Shown here in pieces: positions 1 to 13,955 of a DNA stretch of 64,000 nucleotides; the first letter of the stretch is position 1, and each line of letters starts with the position of its first letter. Below the pieces are notes generated by a model. It saw only the letters and a program-made list of their open reading frames with translations. It was not told the origin of the DNA and ran no database searches. The position numbers were made by a program, and so were the translations under genes. The stretch is taken from the NCBI RefSeq assembly GCF_022458985.1, contig NC_061782.1:19152172-19216171 (forward strand), written 5' to 3'. Source of the stretch: Mugil cephalus. Taxonomy: Eukaryota > Chordata > Actinopteri > Mugiliformes > Mugilidae.

Positions 1-1113
1 CCACAGAAACGTTGCTTAATTTTGTTTTTAACCGTAAACTCTATTTAGAAAGGAAAGTAAAATATCACTGTTTTTTTTTTCTTAATAAAATACATTATTG
101 GAAATAAGGTGGGTGGGAAAGGTGCCACACAAACACACTGAGCCTGAGATACGTGGCCGATTACTTGAGGCTAGATAAGGCAACACAACGCAGGAAATAT
201 TGAGAGGGGACAAGGGGAGCACTTGGCATTTTGGGCATGCACATAATCGCATGCTCTCACTGCGTTAGTGTTAGTCGGAAAAGGTTGTGTGTTAGCGTGT
301 TTGACAGAGCTCCGACGCCGGCTGTGATGTTGACATTAGTGGACCAGGACACATCACCTCTGCTTTGGGAAAAGGCCGACGGTGAGCCTGTCTTCGAGCA
401 CAGCACGGGGTGCCCTGTGTGTTGCTTTAGTGCGCTTTGTTCAAGTAACCGCGCCACATAACAGATACATGTATAGCCCTTTGTATTTGTGTGTGTGTGT
501 GTATTAAAATCTTTTACTGTGTCTCAGGATAAAAATTTTAAAAAATAAATAAATAACCGTTCATGCTTTTCACGTTTGTCAGGTTCTGTGTTCCAGGTCT
601 AAATTCTCCTGTCAGGTGAGAATATTTTCCAAGACTGCAGCTATAATTTTGCAAAATCTTAGGGAAGCTCACATTCTTGCTCTTATCTCGTCTTTCAACA
701 ATTTCCACCGCAGATTTGCAGCACAATGAGCACATGTCGTATTATTTTCCTCCTCGGAGCGTTGATTTTCACTTTGTGTTGTTGACTCCTCTTTCCCGCG
801 GCTGTCGAGAAATCAAATCCTATCAAGTCTTATATCCCGCAAATTGTCGCAGGGCTAACTCTGGAGGACTGAGCGAATGGGAGAGCGCAGCGACACGCAA
901 ACAAACAAGATGCAGATGAATAACGCGACGCGCGATGTCAACAAGCCACCTCGTCATCGTCAGAGGAGACACAGGTTCTTTCAACCGTGACGTGGAATTG
1001 GTATGCAGCAAAAGGAGGGAAGATCAACAGAATGATATGGAGCAAACTAATGAGAAAAAACATCTGCAATCTGCTTCAACTCTTTCATTTATTTCTGTCT
1101 TGTTGTCACGTTG

Positions 1114-1116
<3 letters not shown>

Positions 1117-1173
<57 letters not shown>
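1117..1173. repeat. (TG)n microsatellite
   Basis: An uninterrupted TG array of about 57 bp. Confidence 0.95.
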
Positions 1174-1176
<3 letters not shown>

Positions 1177-1656
1177 ACGTGTGCTTGTGCGAGCACATAT
1201 GTATGAAGTCCAGAGCTGTCTTTGTCTCTCGCGTGTGGTGTGGAATGTCAGGCATGTCTAGTCGCATTAGGGAGTGGTGAGGAGGCAGCTGCTGAACCAT
1301 CGCGCTCCAATGGAGGCAACTCAACAATGGACACCGCGATCTCGAGACCTTGGCACTTATCAGTTAGAGGGTCTGTGTTCCTCCAGGGGGTGAGGGTCAG
1401 GGGTTGGGCTGCCTGTGAAAAAGTGACCTGGAGCAATTCAGGAAAAGCCACTTTCAAGAAGCGATGAAGGCCGGGAGAGGAAGACGTTTTGTATCGAAGT
1501 CCATGATAATGATGTGGTATCATCTCCATGGCAACTTATTGTGTTGTTGTCTTGAGGCTTTGGTTCATTAACTTGTACGTTGAGCAGCACACTTCTGCCC
1601 CTCCTTCTCTTCTCCTCCCTCTACTTGCTTTACTGTGATTTCCTCCTGACCTTTGA

Positions 1657-1687
1657 CATCCATCCATCCATCCATCCATCCATCCAC
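1657..1687. repeat. (CATC)n microsatellite
   Basis: Seven to eight CATC units. Confidence 0.9.
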
Positions 1688-2555
1688 CAGCCCTTTGGTG
1701 TCTTGTCCATCCTTGTATCTGTCTCCCGTCTAGCCTCAAGTCACACTAATCCCGTCCTCCTCTCATCCTCAGCCCTTCCACCTCTCTATCCTTGGGCCTT
1801 TTGGCTGTAGGTGGATGTGGCAGGTCTATCACAGGGTGGCCAGTCTGTCATTCACTCCTCATATGTATGTGGGTGCGTGCTCGTGGTTTGGGGAGAGGGG
1901 CGTGAAGGCAGCTGTCACGCTGTCTCAGGATCATATGCTGGCTGTCAGACATGCTGTAAAGTAACTGACATCCAAACCCACAAAATACATACAACACAAA
2001 GAGTCATGTGAGTATGCGGCACCGGGACCTTGATTTTCTTACATACGACACTTTGGGCATAGACTCTAATTTCAAAATTCGATTGAATCTGCCAAAAGAC
2101 TGAATATTAGTTTACCAGGCAGTACTTGGTACAACGATGTTCTGAACCCAGACTCCAGCTAGTGATGCTGACCCCTGCTCTCTAATATCTCCTGACAGAG
2201 GTCAAGTGAAGGGAGAAGTTCCTCCAAGGATCAGTTAAATGTTGTTTAATTTTATTTCATTATGTATCACCTGTCAAACAAAGTAGAGTTCTTAAACTCT
2301 GTTCGCAACATTTTTTTGTGGGTTGAAGTTCTAAGTCCATGTAGTCGTAGGATTGTGTGCATTAATGCATGTGGGTTCATGACTGCATGTAAGTGAGTGT
2401 GTTGTTGTAGGATTTCTCAGGAGAAGGTGAATGTCTCATCTCTTTGGTCCCCAACCTGTCCAGGTAGATAACACATTCACACACCACTGGGCACACCATC
2501 GACCTCCCCCTCTACATACACACCTCTCCCCCCTTCTCTTGTACATCATTGATCC

Positions 2556-2652
2556 CCTCTTCTCTTCTCTTCTCTTCTCTTCTCTTCTCTTCTCTTCTCT
2601 TCTCTTCTCTTCTCTTCTCTTCTCTTCTCTTCTCTTCTCTTCTCTTCTCTTC
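2556..2652. repeat. (TTCTC)n pentanucleotide array
   Basis: About 97 bp of a perfect TCTCT/TTCTC pentamer, a pure pyrimidine strand. Confidence 0.95.
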
Positions 2653-3498
2653 GTCAAGAAATGCCTGCACAGCTTCTCTGTGAAGTGTGTGTTTCTTTCT
2701 GATGTCCGGTGAGACAGGGGAGGCGGGCAGGTCTCCGTCGGCCGCAGTGCAGCTGTCGTTTCGGGTTAGCGCAGGCGAGAAGTGGCTGAGGAGGACGTGA
2801 AGAGGGATGAATAAGTGAAGAGGCTGCAGACCGGACTCATGTTAAATGTAGAAAGGCTAACGGACCAGACTGCTGTTGAGCCGCGTGTGCGTTTGTGTGT
2901 GAGACGGAGAGGCCGTGTGTGATTCCACATGTGCACTGCCGAGGACCTGCTGCCTGTCCCGCTGAGCTTCCAATTAGCACACACCACTAGAGCTGGACAC
3001 ATACACACAGACACACATACACAAACACACACCGAGGACCCCAGAGAGAGGCCTCAAACCTGCCTGTCAGCTGCTGTTAGATCACACTGCACTTGGCTGA
3101 CACCACAAAACACACAGGCACACAAACATCCACGCACACTTAAATGCAAAGCTATACTGTGACTAAGATTCGGTAACAAAACATACATTCAAATGCATAT
3201 TCGGTTAGAGCTGCAGCAGCATTTACCTGCTGCTTGTTGGAACCAGAATTCAAAAATATAAACTTGTAGCGCCGGTAGTTGGAGACAAACTTTTGACAAT
3301 TAAAGTTTCAAAACGTTCTCCGCAGCTTTTGCATCCAATGCACGTGAAACACACCCACACGTTTAAACTTGTAGCATTATCTCTTGAAACCCTCCACTGC
3401 ATTGCCTATTTTGTCCTTGTGCATATTTTAATGACATCATCAATAATGGACACGTAGCCATTCTGTAGAAGGGCAAGCGAGGATAGTGTGGTGCTACG

Positions 3499-3503
<5 letters not shown>

Positions 3504-3553
<50 letters not shown>
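3504..3553. repeat. (CA)n microsatellite
   Basis: An uninterrupted CA array of about 50 bp. Confidence 0.95.
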
Positions 3554-3556
<3 letters not shown>

Positions 3557-5769
3557 GTGCACTCACTCCCAATATGTGGGTCAGACGGGTTGGTTGATTC
3601 TGAATCTTTAATTAACGATCTCTGCTTTGGCTGGTTTGTTAGCGAGCCCATTAGTGAGCTATTTGCTAGCGAGCCACCGCCTGTGTGATTGGCATAGAGC
3701 TCTGCTGCTCTGTGTCGTCTGCTCTCTACTAGCACACTTTAACAGGAACAGCATGCCCGCACAAGGTCAAACGAAGTCAGTGAAGCTTTACCTGTTAGTT
3801 AAGCCGCTCCTTTCCCCTTTAAGGTTCCTATGCATTACCTTAGCAGTTTGTAGTTTAGCTGTCTTTATTGTGCTTTTGTGAACATGTGGCTGCAGCAGAA
3901 AGTTAAAAGTTATCACCCAAAAGCTTCTTTGTCAGTGAAAGACACCTCTGGTAAGGACTTGGAGATGGTACAAATCTGGTACCTTTACACAAGAACACTT
4001 CAGCACGCTGCTTCCTCTTGACATGAAGTGAAGAGATGGCACAGGTCATCGCCAGTGACAAACAGACTGTTCTCCTCTCTATCCCCAGCCTGACGTCCGC
4101 ACCGTAGTCCTCAACTACTCTGAGCATCCTTTTCTTTTCCTACGGTGCGGCGCTCTTCCTTGAACCCTCCATCTCAAGAGCATCTTTCCATAAAAAAATA
4201 AATCTACCTTGGCGTTTTCTCCTGGGCGAGCTTGACGCCGTGACACCAAAAGCTCAGAAAAGCAGACCGAGGAAGAGCAGGGGCACGATGATGAAGGAAA
4301 TGCGTAGACAGAGGTGGTGGCCTTCTCTCTGCCTGCTCAGGGAGAAGATCGTCCTTGCTTTGTTAAATGATTTCTTCCAGCTGAACTCTTCTCCCAATAT
4401 CAATCAAAAGAGATCGTCGAGAGAAAACGGCGATTGCATGTATATCCAGAGTTCCCCCGGTCACCTTGGCGTACAACTCTCTCGGTGAATCAATCCGTTT
4501 ATTGCCATTTCAGTAGCCACTCCGGTTGTTCTTGTCACTAGGTGCTGTGCACTGGCCAAGTTGCAGTAGGAAACCCACAGAGAATTCTCCATGTTTTTCG
4601 AGATGTGAATGTTTCGTGACTGTAATGGAAAAATGATTCGGGCAGTCGTCGTCAGTGAAGCTCAGAGGAACTCAAATACAAATCAAAAATATGTCATTTA
4701 CATAAATATCCCACACAAGTCAGGGAACACGTTTTTCCTTCGGGAGGCTGTGAAGATGCAGCCTACATTGAAGTTTCTCCCAAAACATGTTCCAACTGTC
4801 TGACGGAAAACTTGAAGGACCTGAACCTCAGCCTGCACTCTGTGACATATCCGTACTCTGAAGAAACCCATCGAAGACATTTCCCTAAATCAACCCCGCA
4901 AACTCCTGTCTCTGGCACACCTGAGGTAGCGGTACCCCTCTCTCCCACTAGATGGAGGTGTGATACTGCCACAACAGCCATTTATCTCTGACCCGGCTCA
5001 GTGTCTGTGCTCAGCCAGGACTCCAATTTAAAAACACAAGCCGACCTCTCTATATCAGTGCGTTTATCAGCACTGGAATTACACTTAAACCTTACTGGAT
5101 TCAGTATCCACAGAGGTGTTTGTGTGAATTTACCTGTGAGTGGAGAGGCTCTTGGTGCAGTTCTACACTGACCTGGCAGGATTAATGTGATGAATAAGTG
5201 AACTTCATCGCCAACTTTTGAGATGCTGTCGAGCACAGCGTCAGTTGTGGTACAGCTGCTCAGGATCAACGTTGCAGATTTAAATCTTTAAGACAAGCAT
5301 TCAAATTAAAAGAGAGGCAGTGTCAAGTACTTGTCACCAATTTCTTCCATGATCCGTCTTGTTGTTGTTATTGTTGTTACAGTACAGCTGGTTCAGTGCC
5401 AATTTCTCATGAGTGGAGACATATGGCTGCAGCACACGCGCCCTGACAACACGATATACAGGCTGCATACGCACATGTTCCTGTGACACACTAAAAGTAG
5501 TGGGTGTGTCCCAGCATATGTCTGCTGCTGGACGTTGTGATGGGAACAGTTTGTGTGTAGCTTTTCCATGTGCGCGCGCATTCGTGTGCGATACATTCAT
5601 AGTGCAACATATGCTTGGAAAATACGTGTGTCAGCAAGTGTCGGGCAGGCATGTGAATGACATATGTCTGCGCGAAATCCCAGTATGTCTGCATGCACTG
5701 TTGTCTCTGCGTGTGCATGTGTGAATTTATACATGGAGTGCGAGCCTGTGTGTGGTAGTGGTAATCCGC

Positions 5770-6290
5770 ACTGGGCAGCTGCGCTCATTCGTATTCAGCC
5801 CCAAGGCACTTCTAGGCCGCCTCGCTGATTAGGGATCAGAGACGGAGAGAGAGAAAGAAAGTGAAATGGTGGCGAGCGAGCGGGGAGAAAGAGAGAAAGA
5901 GTGAGAGACAAAGGGAGAGAGGAGTCTTCTCCCTTTTAGTAAACAGTTGGTTAATGTCTCTAATCCCATTAAGCAGAGGGAGCAGCTTGGCCCCCTCACA
6001 TAACGTACATTAATATGTATGTACAAGTGTGTGGCTGGGGTGTACGTTTTCCCTTGCACACAAACACTCCATACAGTGCGCCCGGGAAATTAAATTGATT
6101 TGGCTTCATAAACATTTGATAAAGCCTTAATGTAGCACCGTGAGCCCTGAGCGAGGACTGGAGAGCAGGCTCGTGAAGATGGCATGCAAATCAAATGAGC
6201 GTTGTATATTTTCAGGCACAATTTGCCAACAATTATTGTTTTGACCTGGCTCCTCAGTTGACAAAAGAAACCTGCTCCCACTGAGGAGCA
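5770..6290. promoter_or_regulatory. Possible conserved non-coding element upstream of ppm1b
   Basis: Unlike its simple-repeat surroundings, this stretch is of mixed composition and dense in homeodomain-type motifs: TCTAATCCCATTAAG (about 5958-5972, OTX/PITX-like), several TTAAT/ATTAA cores and a perfect octamer ATGCAAAT at 6184-6191. No coding frame is present. The call is by eye; conservation is not shown. Confidence 0.3.
5839..5928. repeat. Purine-rich (GA) low-complexity tract
   Basis: Almost all A and G, with irregular GAGA/GAAA units. It interrupts a region that otherwise looks like a non-coding element (5770-6290). Confidence 0.7.
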
Positions 6291-8607
6291 GGAAATCAGC
6301 TTTTCAAGTGCTCTTGTGTTTGAAGAGCCGAGAGCAAGGCAAGGCGTGATTGCTGCACTCTGCAGAGAGGATCAGACATGGGGTGATTTCATACAAGAAA
6401 AGAGAAAGCAGCGAAGGCCAAGGCCAGTTTTTTTTTTTCTTTCCCTTCACATACAGTGTAAAATACAAATAAGCAGCACTTAACTCACTGTTTACTCCTC
6501 AACCAACTTGTGGTTTGTGGCCTCCTTCAACCTAAAGCTTGTGCAGGTTTCACCTCATTCATATAATATCTGCATAATGCTAATACATAATACTAGTGGC
6601 TGGAGCAGGAACTATTACGCCCTCAGTAACTTAATAATAGCACATGAATATGCATGCAATATAATGCTGCTCATATTAGCAAAACGGTCACGCTTAATAT
6701 GCATTTGAATGTCATCCTTGGCAGTAGAAAAGAAGTGATATCTGAAGTGGTCCACAGGTGGAGATTTGTTTAGAAAATAGTTTTTGTTCCAACAAGGACA
6801 CTTAAGGACACTCTCGCTCAGCCTAAAATACACCTCCTCCCAATAGCTGCACCTCTGTATTCTAAAAATTTTTTTTTTTTTTTTTTTGTTAAATGTACTT
6901 GTTCTTGAAATTTGCTAGAAGAAAAGAATAGTTTGACTCTGTTTGGCAGAAAAGTAAAATAAATGATTTGAAACTCCAAGCTTGTGAGTCCAAACTGAAC
7001 TGTGGCATAGATTAAAACTGAAAAAAAGAAAGAAAAAAAAGGCGCAATTACGTGACCATAGTTGAATTAAAGTCAGTGTGGCCTTAACATTTAGATGATG
7101 CTGCACTTTATTTGCTTTGATCATGTTACAGGTGTTGGTAAGTTGTTGTGCTATGGTTTTCTAGATCGCCACAGATGGATTTTCCCCATAAAAAATAACA
7201 CTTTTGTTACATAAAGGCTTAAATTTATGCAGTGAGCCTTCTTTATTTATTCTGTTTCTATCCCCTAAAAAAGCCTTTATAGTTTTAGTAATGACGCACA
7301 AGTAACATAAACAGAAGATACAAATTCCTGGTCCAACATTGTGATGGTGGTGAATTAAATTACTACAATCTCTCAACACCACTGCCGACGTCAATGTTTA
7401 AGGAAAAGGACACATTTTCATATTTGATTTGATTTATTCACTTATTATTTGGAATCATTATGTTGAACTCTGCATTTGTTGAGAGGGATTATCATGGTAT
7501 ATTATGTATTATGGTCACATAATATATACAGAACTGAGTACTTTCATGAAAAACAAGCCATCCTTGTGTCTACGTTTTTTAACTTACAGTGTCCCGAAAT
7601 AAAATCTGACCTGCAGGATGAACTTTTGGTGCCGGTGAGAAGCCTATGACGTACACCCACTGAATGATTACATACATTATTGATGGTATACTTTCAGCGT
7701 TTCCAACTATTTAAAGACACACAGACACACAGGCACCGGCATGATGCCATTTTATTCATACCATATACAATGGGTATATAAAATAAGTGGTTTGACATTT
7801 TCACTTGTAAATGAATGATACATTTAGATCCACATGAAATGAAAACAAAGTAATTGCATTGCAACAGGACATAAAAACATCACTGTATGCGAGTACATTC
7901 ATTTAATTAGGTGAAAGCAATAGAAATAAGGCAGCTGGCTTGAAATCATAACTTAAATAAAATAAGTAAATATATATAAAGTCAGAGAAAGTGGTATAAA
8001 CAAGGGAATAAATGAGAAAAAGGAAATGTTCGACAATAAGGTGCAATGTTGTTACAAGAGAAGGTGGAGACGGGTTTTCCAGTTTATATACTTTGAATAA
8101 ATTTATATTCAGTAAGGTTATTATGATAAGTAGTAGACTAAAAAAAAAAACGAATTAGAGCAAAGTGCTTGTACTGTTATTAATGCAACAGAGCAACAGA
8201 TGCAAAGAGCATGGAAAGTCCTTATGATTCTTTGAGGTGATGAGTAACATAGTATGCAAATAAACCAATTCCATTTTCTCAAAGCAGACCATTGTTTATT
8301 TCCGAGCCACAATAAATACATTTATTAATTGTCATTACATGTATTACTAATACATGGAACTCAATTGCCATTAAAAAGATTCTAGAAAATGATGTCATGA
8401 TAGCTAATATTTTTATTTCATGAAGGAGAAAATTCAAAGTTATAACCTTTGCATCAATATTTATAACTACAGACTTTGCGGACTGACACTCATAGGTGAC
8501 TAAAATTTAATGATGGCTTATAACAAATTGTGAAAAAACATTATATCATAAGATTTTTAATTCAACAGTTGGAGAAGTGTGATTCTTGGGGAAAGTACCA
8601 GTAGTCT
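6291..8607. other. AT-rich intergenic DNA
   Basis: No gene or recognisable repeat family. It contains poly-T runs (near 6870) and long AT-rich stretches. Confidence 0.5.
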
Positions 8608-9330
8608 TAAAGTTTTCAGAACCAGAATCAGCTTTATTTGCCAAGTTTGCACATACAAGGAATTTGACTCCGGTCACTTTGACTCTGGTACTGAATTGTA
8701 CAAAAACCAAGCGTAAAAATAAGACTGTACAGCATAAATTAGACTTATTAGTTAGAAGATTAATTAGAAAAAATAAAAATGTGAAAAAGTTCACCAGAGT
8801 GACAGCCCGGGGGAAGAAACTGTCGTTGTGGCGGGTGGTTTTGGCGTACAGTACTATGTAGTGCCGACCTGAGGAGAGGAGTCTAAACAGATCTGAGGTG
8901 TGAGGGGTCTGCAGAGACTTTACCAGTCTGCTTCCTGACCCTGGACCGGTACAGGTCCTGGAGGGAAAGTCACCGTCAATAGTCTTCTCTGCAGACCTGA
9001 TTTGTCCTCTGCAGTCTGTTCCTGTCGTGTCTGGTGGCTGATCCAAACCAGACCGTGATGGATGCAGTAAGGACAGACTGGATTATTGCCCAGTAGAAGA
9101 TGATCAGCAGCTCCGCAGGTTGAACTTCCTGAGCTGATGCACAAAGTACAATCTCTGGTGGGCCTACTTTCGAATAGAGGTCCACTTCAGGTTTCGTGAG
9201 ATTGTGGTCCCTAGGAACCTGAATGAATTCCTGAAGTCCACTGTCATCTCCAGGTTTGAGCAGGTTTAACTCCAAGTGGTTCTGACTGCACCAGAGGACC
9301 AACTGTTCCACTGTCCTTCTGCATGCAGAT
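8608..9330 (-). mobile_element. Non-LTR retrotransposon (LINE) 3' fragment, decayed
   Basis: On the minus strand the sequence encodes, with frame breaks, the end of a LINE ORF2: LELNLLK, then ELLIIFYWAIIQSVLTASIT, VWFGSATRHDRNRLQRT, and on to ALYAKTTRHNDSFFPRAV near 8800. This is the widespread fish L2/CR1-type tail; the clade is my inference. The 3' end is near 8615, where TCAGCTTTATTTGCCAAG occurs. It is 5'-truncated and inactive, and it ends just before the ppm1b promoter. Confidence 0.75.
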
Positions 9331-9489
9331 TTGCCACCGCCCTGGATATTAATTAATAGCAATTCTAACTTAGAAAACACAAAGCTTTTCTTAGTGAGAC
9401 GTGTCCGTTGTGTGTTAAATGAAGAATTCAAAAGACCTAAAAATGTGTACACACACTTAGTGACAGCGAATAAGAGCAATAAAAACCTG

Positions 9490-9660
9490 ACGTTACCCTT
9501 TCCAGTGTGCCAGAGAAGAGGATTGTCTGACACATCGTTGAACCAATCGTGTTTGAGTTTTGAATCAGCTTTTATCCAATCAAAGAAGGCGTTCATGTGC
9601 TTTGCCCCGCCCAACGCTGGATGCTGAAAAAGAACGTCATCTGCCTCATAGGTTTAGCTT
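9490..9660 (+). promoter_or_regulatory. Probable ppm1b core promoter
   Basis: Two CCAAT boxes lie at 9543-9547 and 9576-9580, both in the sense orientation, followed by a GC box (CCCCGCCC) at 9605-9612. No TATA box is obvious. This spacing is typical of a broadly expressed TATA-less promoter and fits a start of transcription roughly at 9650-9750. A consensus splice donor that could end exon 1 lies about 350 bp further on. The assignment to ppm1b is inferred from position and strand. Confidence 0.5.
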
Positions 9661-10006
9661 TAGCCGAAATTAGCTAGGTGGCCAGATCATACATATACTT
9701 CTCCGAGTCGAGTGTTTTTCTTTTTTTTTTTCAACCGACAGCCCAAGTAAGAGTTTTTTATTTGGTGCTGCGCGGGATTTCGGTGCCAAACATGTATTTG
9801 AAAGCCTCATTCCGATGCAGAGACATGCTGAAAGGAGAAGTGGCCGTGTGAAATGCTTCATCAAAGCTAGCTGACGAGCTGGGGCCGAGAAGCGACGGTG
9901 GCTAGCGTTACCGAGGGCTAAGCCCATCACAAGGTGCGCGGTACGTTGACATACCTGCCGCGAGCATAGCACCAAGGATTGATTGAGATAGTTCCCTACG
10001 TACGAG
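9660..10006 (+). other. ppm1b: Candidate untranslated exon 1 of ppm1b
   Basis: The segment is relatively CpG-rich, follows the CCAAT/GC-box cluster and ends at a consensus donor (GAG|GTAAGTGG, GT at 10007). The coding exon at 16987 has an acceptor (CCACAG) 29 bp before the ATG, so an upstream untranslated exon is required. The exact 5' end cannot be read from sequence; no transcript data are available. Confidence 0.45.
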
Positions 10007-13000
10007 GTAAGTGGCTTAGAATAAGCAACATTTCTAAACTGGCTAAACGCTAACTTGTGGCGTTAACGTCAACTCTCTTACAACTGTGAACTTCACTAGC
10101 TGCTAGGCTATCGATATAAGTGGTCTCAGAGAGGGACAAGTGACTCTCCCTCCTAAATGATGGACCAGGACCATAAAGTAGAGTTGTTTATGTGTAACTG
10201 GTAATCTCTTGATTGTGATATAATAAGTCATGCTAGTCACTAACACGCCTGGACTCCCCTTTATGTGATTTGTTGTTGTTGGGCTGTACTTTAGTTTGCG
10301 TTTTTAACTATTATGTAAGGGTTGATCCATTATAACTGATTCAATGAAAGCTTTCACAAGTACGCCAACTATTTTATTTGTTCAGTATTTGGTAAATAGT
10401 AGTCTGCCCATGTGATATAGGATATTTCCACCCTTAGATTTTAGACTAATGCATTGTACTGCATTGTAGACTTAGTAGAGGACTCCATTATTTACTGTCA
10501 GTGTACACATCAGATTGTGACTACATATACAAAACTACGGTTCAGTTGTGCTTTAGATCCTGTGCCTATAAAATACAAGCGCAGGAATGAACTTGCTTTA
10601 TTGCCGTGTTGTGGGTAGTTTTATTGGGTTGGTTGTGTGTGTGGCTGTGTGAGAGTGTTCCAGAAATGGCAGCATCATCAGTGGCATGTTTGTGTTGGCA
10701 CCTTGATGTGAAATCCTGTACTGGCGATGCTGTTATAGCATATGACTTCAGTGAGCGTATGTTCTTGTCCAGAAGCATTTATCTATACCCTTTTGCCTCG
10801 CTTGGCTCGCTTCGCGCGCAGATGCACGCTCAGATACAGCTCAGAACGACTGAAAGGCGAGATGCATCTGAGTATGTATGTATGTGTGTGAGCAGAAACG
10901 TCCAGAGAGACTTGTAGGGATTAGTTTCCCACTAACATCAGGTGTTAACCATTTTAAGGCAGCAGTGTCACGTAGACACATCACACGTGGTTTCGCCGGA
11001 ATGGAGATTGCTTTCACAGCCCTCAGTTCATCATGGTAACTTCATGTCACTGTTTCTCAATGTTTGAGGTCTGCAGCTCAAGTTGAATGCAGTCAGGCGT
11101 CTGGCTAGACGAAGCATGCATATACAAGTACATATGCACTTTTTGTTGTCGGGAAACCACTCAGTCTAGTATAACATGACGAATTCAATTTCCTCTCCTT
11201 TAACCATAGTCTCATAGACTCCAGTCTGGTCAAGTAACTGCCCCATCATCTCTGACGCCGCCGCACCGAGGATAACTGAAGCTATCTGTTCAAAGGGCAT
11301 TTGCTCCCGCAAATTGACACCTTCTGATGTGTCTTCAAAGTGAGTCATCAAAAGGGGGGATCTGTTTGTTCCACCTCTCCCATTTGTATAAAGTCATAGA
11401 GCCTCATTGTGGGGTGAAATACTCAATTTAAATTCAATTTAAGTTCATCTTCATCACAGCTGAGGATGGTGTGTTACACCGGCTGTTTCAAATGCTTATG
11501 TGTTTTGCGTTGTCAAATGTGGATGCGGCTAATGGGTCCTTAATCAGCAGAACGTTGACCCCATGCCTAAAAGGCAACATCAGGGCATTAGTAACAATTG
11601 ATTATTTTTACATCTACTCCTAAGTTTACATGCTACCTACAAATGGTTCAGCTTTTCGTTAGGACCTTGCATGTGCTTTATCAAGCTACACAATTGTTAG
11701 CTTGCTAAACTCTTGGCCTCTTCGGCTTCTAGAGGCAGACAGGTGCCTTAGTAGCAGTGTTACACACAACTTAAACTGATGTTACCACTTGAACATTAAG
11801 CCCTTTGTTTACACAACTTCCCATGTCGTAACCTTAAACGTTCAAGTTCCATTTGAAGGCTGCATCTCATGAATCTTTCCTCAATAACAGACAGAATGAC
11901 AAACAACCTAACGTAGTTTACATTTTACTTTATGTGTCTTTGCTATTGTTAAATCCTTCAATGGCTTTTATTTTGTGGTAAACCTGTCCACAACCTGTTG
12001 TGCAGGTTGTATGTAAATGTGAGAATTACTCTACACTTTAAAGTATATCATTTAGAGGTATTTTAGTTTCATAATCAGTTTGCTCAGTGACGAAAGTGAG
12101 TTTTACGAAACTAATGTTGTCATTGATTTGGGAGATTTGTGGTGTTTCCACAATGTTTTGCCTCAAGTACCCTCACATCTTGCACGTGTTTGCTTTTGCG
12201 AAGCTTTTCTCCATGGTCTTACTTTAGAAATCTGAAATGCTGCCACACATCCTCTCTCAGGCGTGACGCGGCTCTCAGAGTTTTTAGTTCCCACTCAGAC
12301 ATGGACTAATCCCACTGGAATAATCAGATCGTATAAAGATCAATTTGAATTGACAAATAGATTTATATTTAACCCAACTGCTACCAGACTATGAAAGGTC
12401 ATGATTAACCGTGGGGCCATCTACCTGGGGTTTGTCAAAAACAGTGTGCTAACTCGCTGATGACGACCATAAATATCTTTGCAGTAAGCTGTGTAGGGTG
12501 TCATCATTATATTTTATTGCAGGACAGTTGTGTGATAATTGTGTGTGCTCCTGAAAAAAACAGCTGGTATCAGAAGAAACTTAGAGAATAAAGCAGATAT
12601 ATCCCATTCTGTCCTATGTATATTATTCTTGGCTACCACATGGAAATCATTAATATGCTGGTTACCTGAAACTTCACTCAGTTACAGCTACAGTACGACA
12701 ACAACAAGTTACACCGCCACCATGCCACCTTTCCCATCAGCCTGCTCACAACCTATCACGTTGACTTGCCGTATTATGCCTCTATTGTGTCGATGTATTG
12801 CTCATTCGGTTGCAAACACGGTCCATTGTTCATTTATGTCACTTGTCGTTTTCCCACAAAAGCCAACTGTAAGGTGATGACATCCGAAAGGTAAACAAGC
12901 CATTGCATGGGCCCTCATATCACCTACTGTACATTTTCAAGTCAGCCAAGCAAGAGAGAGTGGTAGCTGCATTAGTGGTAGTTGACTTCCTTCTGCAATC

Positions 13001-13955
13001 TGTGGTCTGTCTTTGACAGGCTAATCTGGCCCTGTGAGGATCCCATCAGCAGCTGACTGTTAAATTGAGTTAACTTGTTAAAGCTACTCTGCTCGTCTGA
13101 AGTCTGATGGTTTTTCTGGGCCTGTCTTTTAAAGCTGGCTTCCTACTCTGGCTCTCTAACACACCGAGTGGCAAAATGATGACGACGTGGCTGAATGGAG
13201 CCAAGCTGAGGGTTTGTTTTCGTATTTCCACATTTTTTTGTAGTGACCCTGAAATGCACGTGTGCTTCATAAATGGTCACATCGATGTATGCCAACATGC
13301 GCAAACACAGAAACGGTGGCATGGCTGAGCGGTGCTCTTGTCACATGCTGCAACCGCTAGCATCTACTGGTTCTGTTGCTATGGAAACCACTCAGCTGCC
13401 ACTCCAAGCTGTGTAACCATGGAGACATCAGACTCTGGGTGACATTAGTTCAGTTTTTAGTGTGAGTTCAAAATATGTATTTACTATTAAGATATTTATT
13501 TATTAAATGATTTGTTTTCATATGTTAAACCAAATAGGATATGGGACAAGCTCTGCTTGTGTATATTTTTATGAGTCTTAAAATAACAGGGCCGTCTTCT
13601 TGGTACAGTCTGTATGCAATTGCTGTGTAGGTGAAGGAGCAAATGAGTTGTTTTGGCGATTGTGAAAATGGCTTTGATATCTGCTCAATAATCCACTGAA
13701 TGCTGTGTGCATTTGTTGTCAAGGTAATAATTCAAGTGCTTTGGACTAGCAGTGCCTCTCAACCCTTTGATATGTCATCAGTGACAGAGTGCGCTGGTTT
13801 GCTTGTGTGTGTTTGTTTGTCCACGCACCCCCGTTACATCTCATCTAAACTGTGGAAGTCACACAAGCTCCTTTATACTGATCAAGACCCTTCTATGAGT
13901 GAACAAAAATACTCGGCCGGTGTTGTGGGTCTGCGCCGCTGACTTTAAAACACCA

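Larger units (their letters stand above)
1..5769. other. Upstream intergenic DNA
   Basis: No exon of a recognisable gene is visible on either strand; the open frames are short and without known motifs. It contains simple repeats at 1117-1173, 1657-1687, 2556-2652 and 3504-3553. In human the gene left of PPM1B is LRPPRC; I see no trace of it here. Confidence 0.5.

Noticed and set aside
8546..9614. Open frames of 166 and 212 codons on the minus strand
   Set aside because: They are pieces of a decayed LINE ORF2 in different frames, not host genes.
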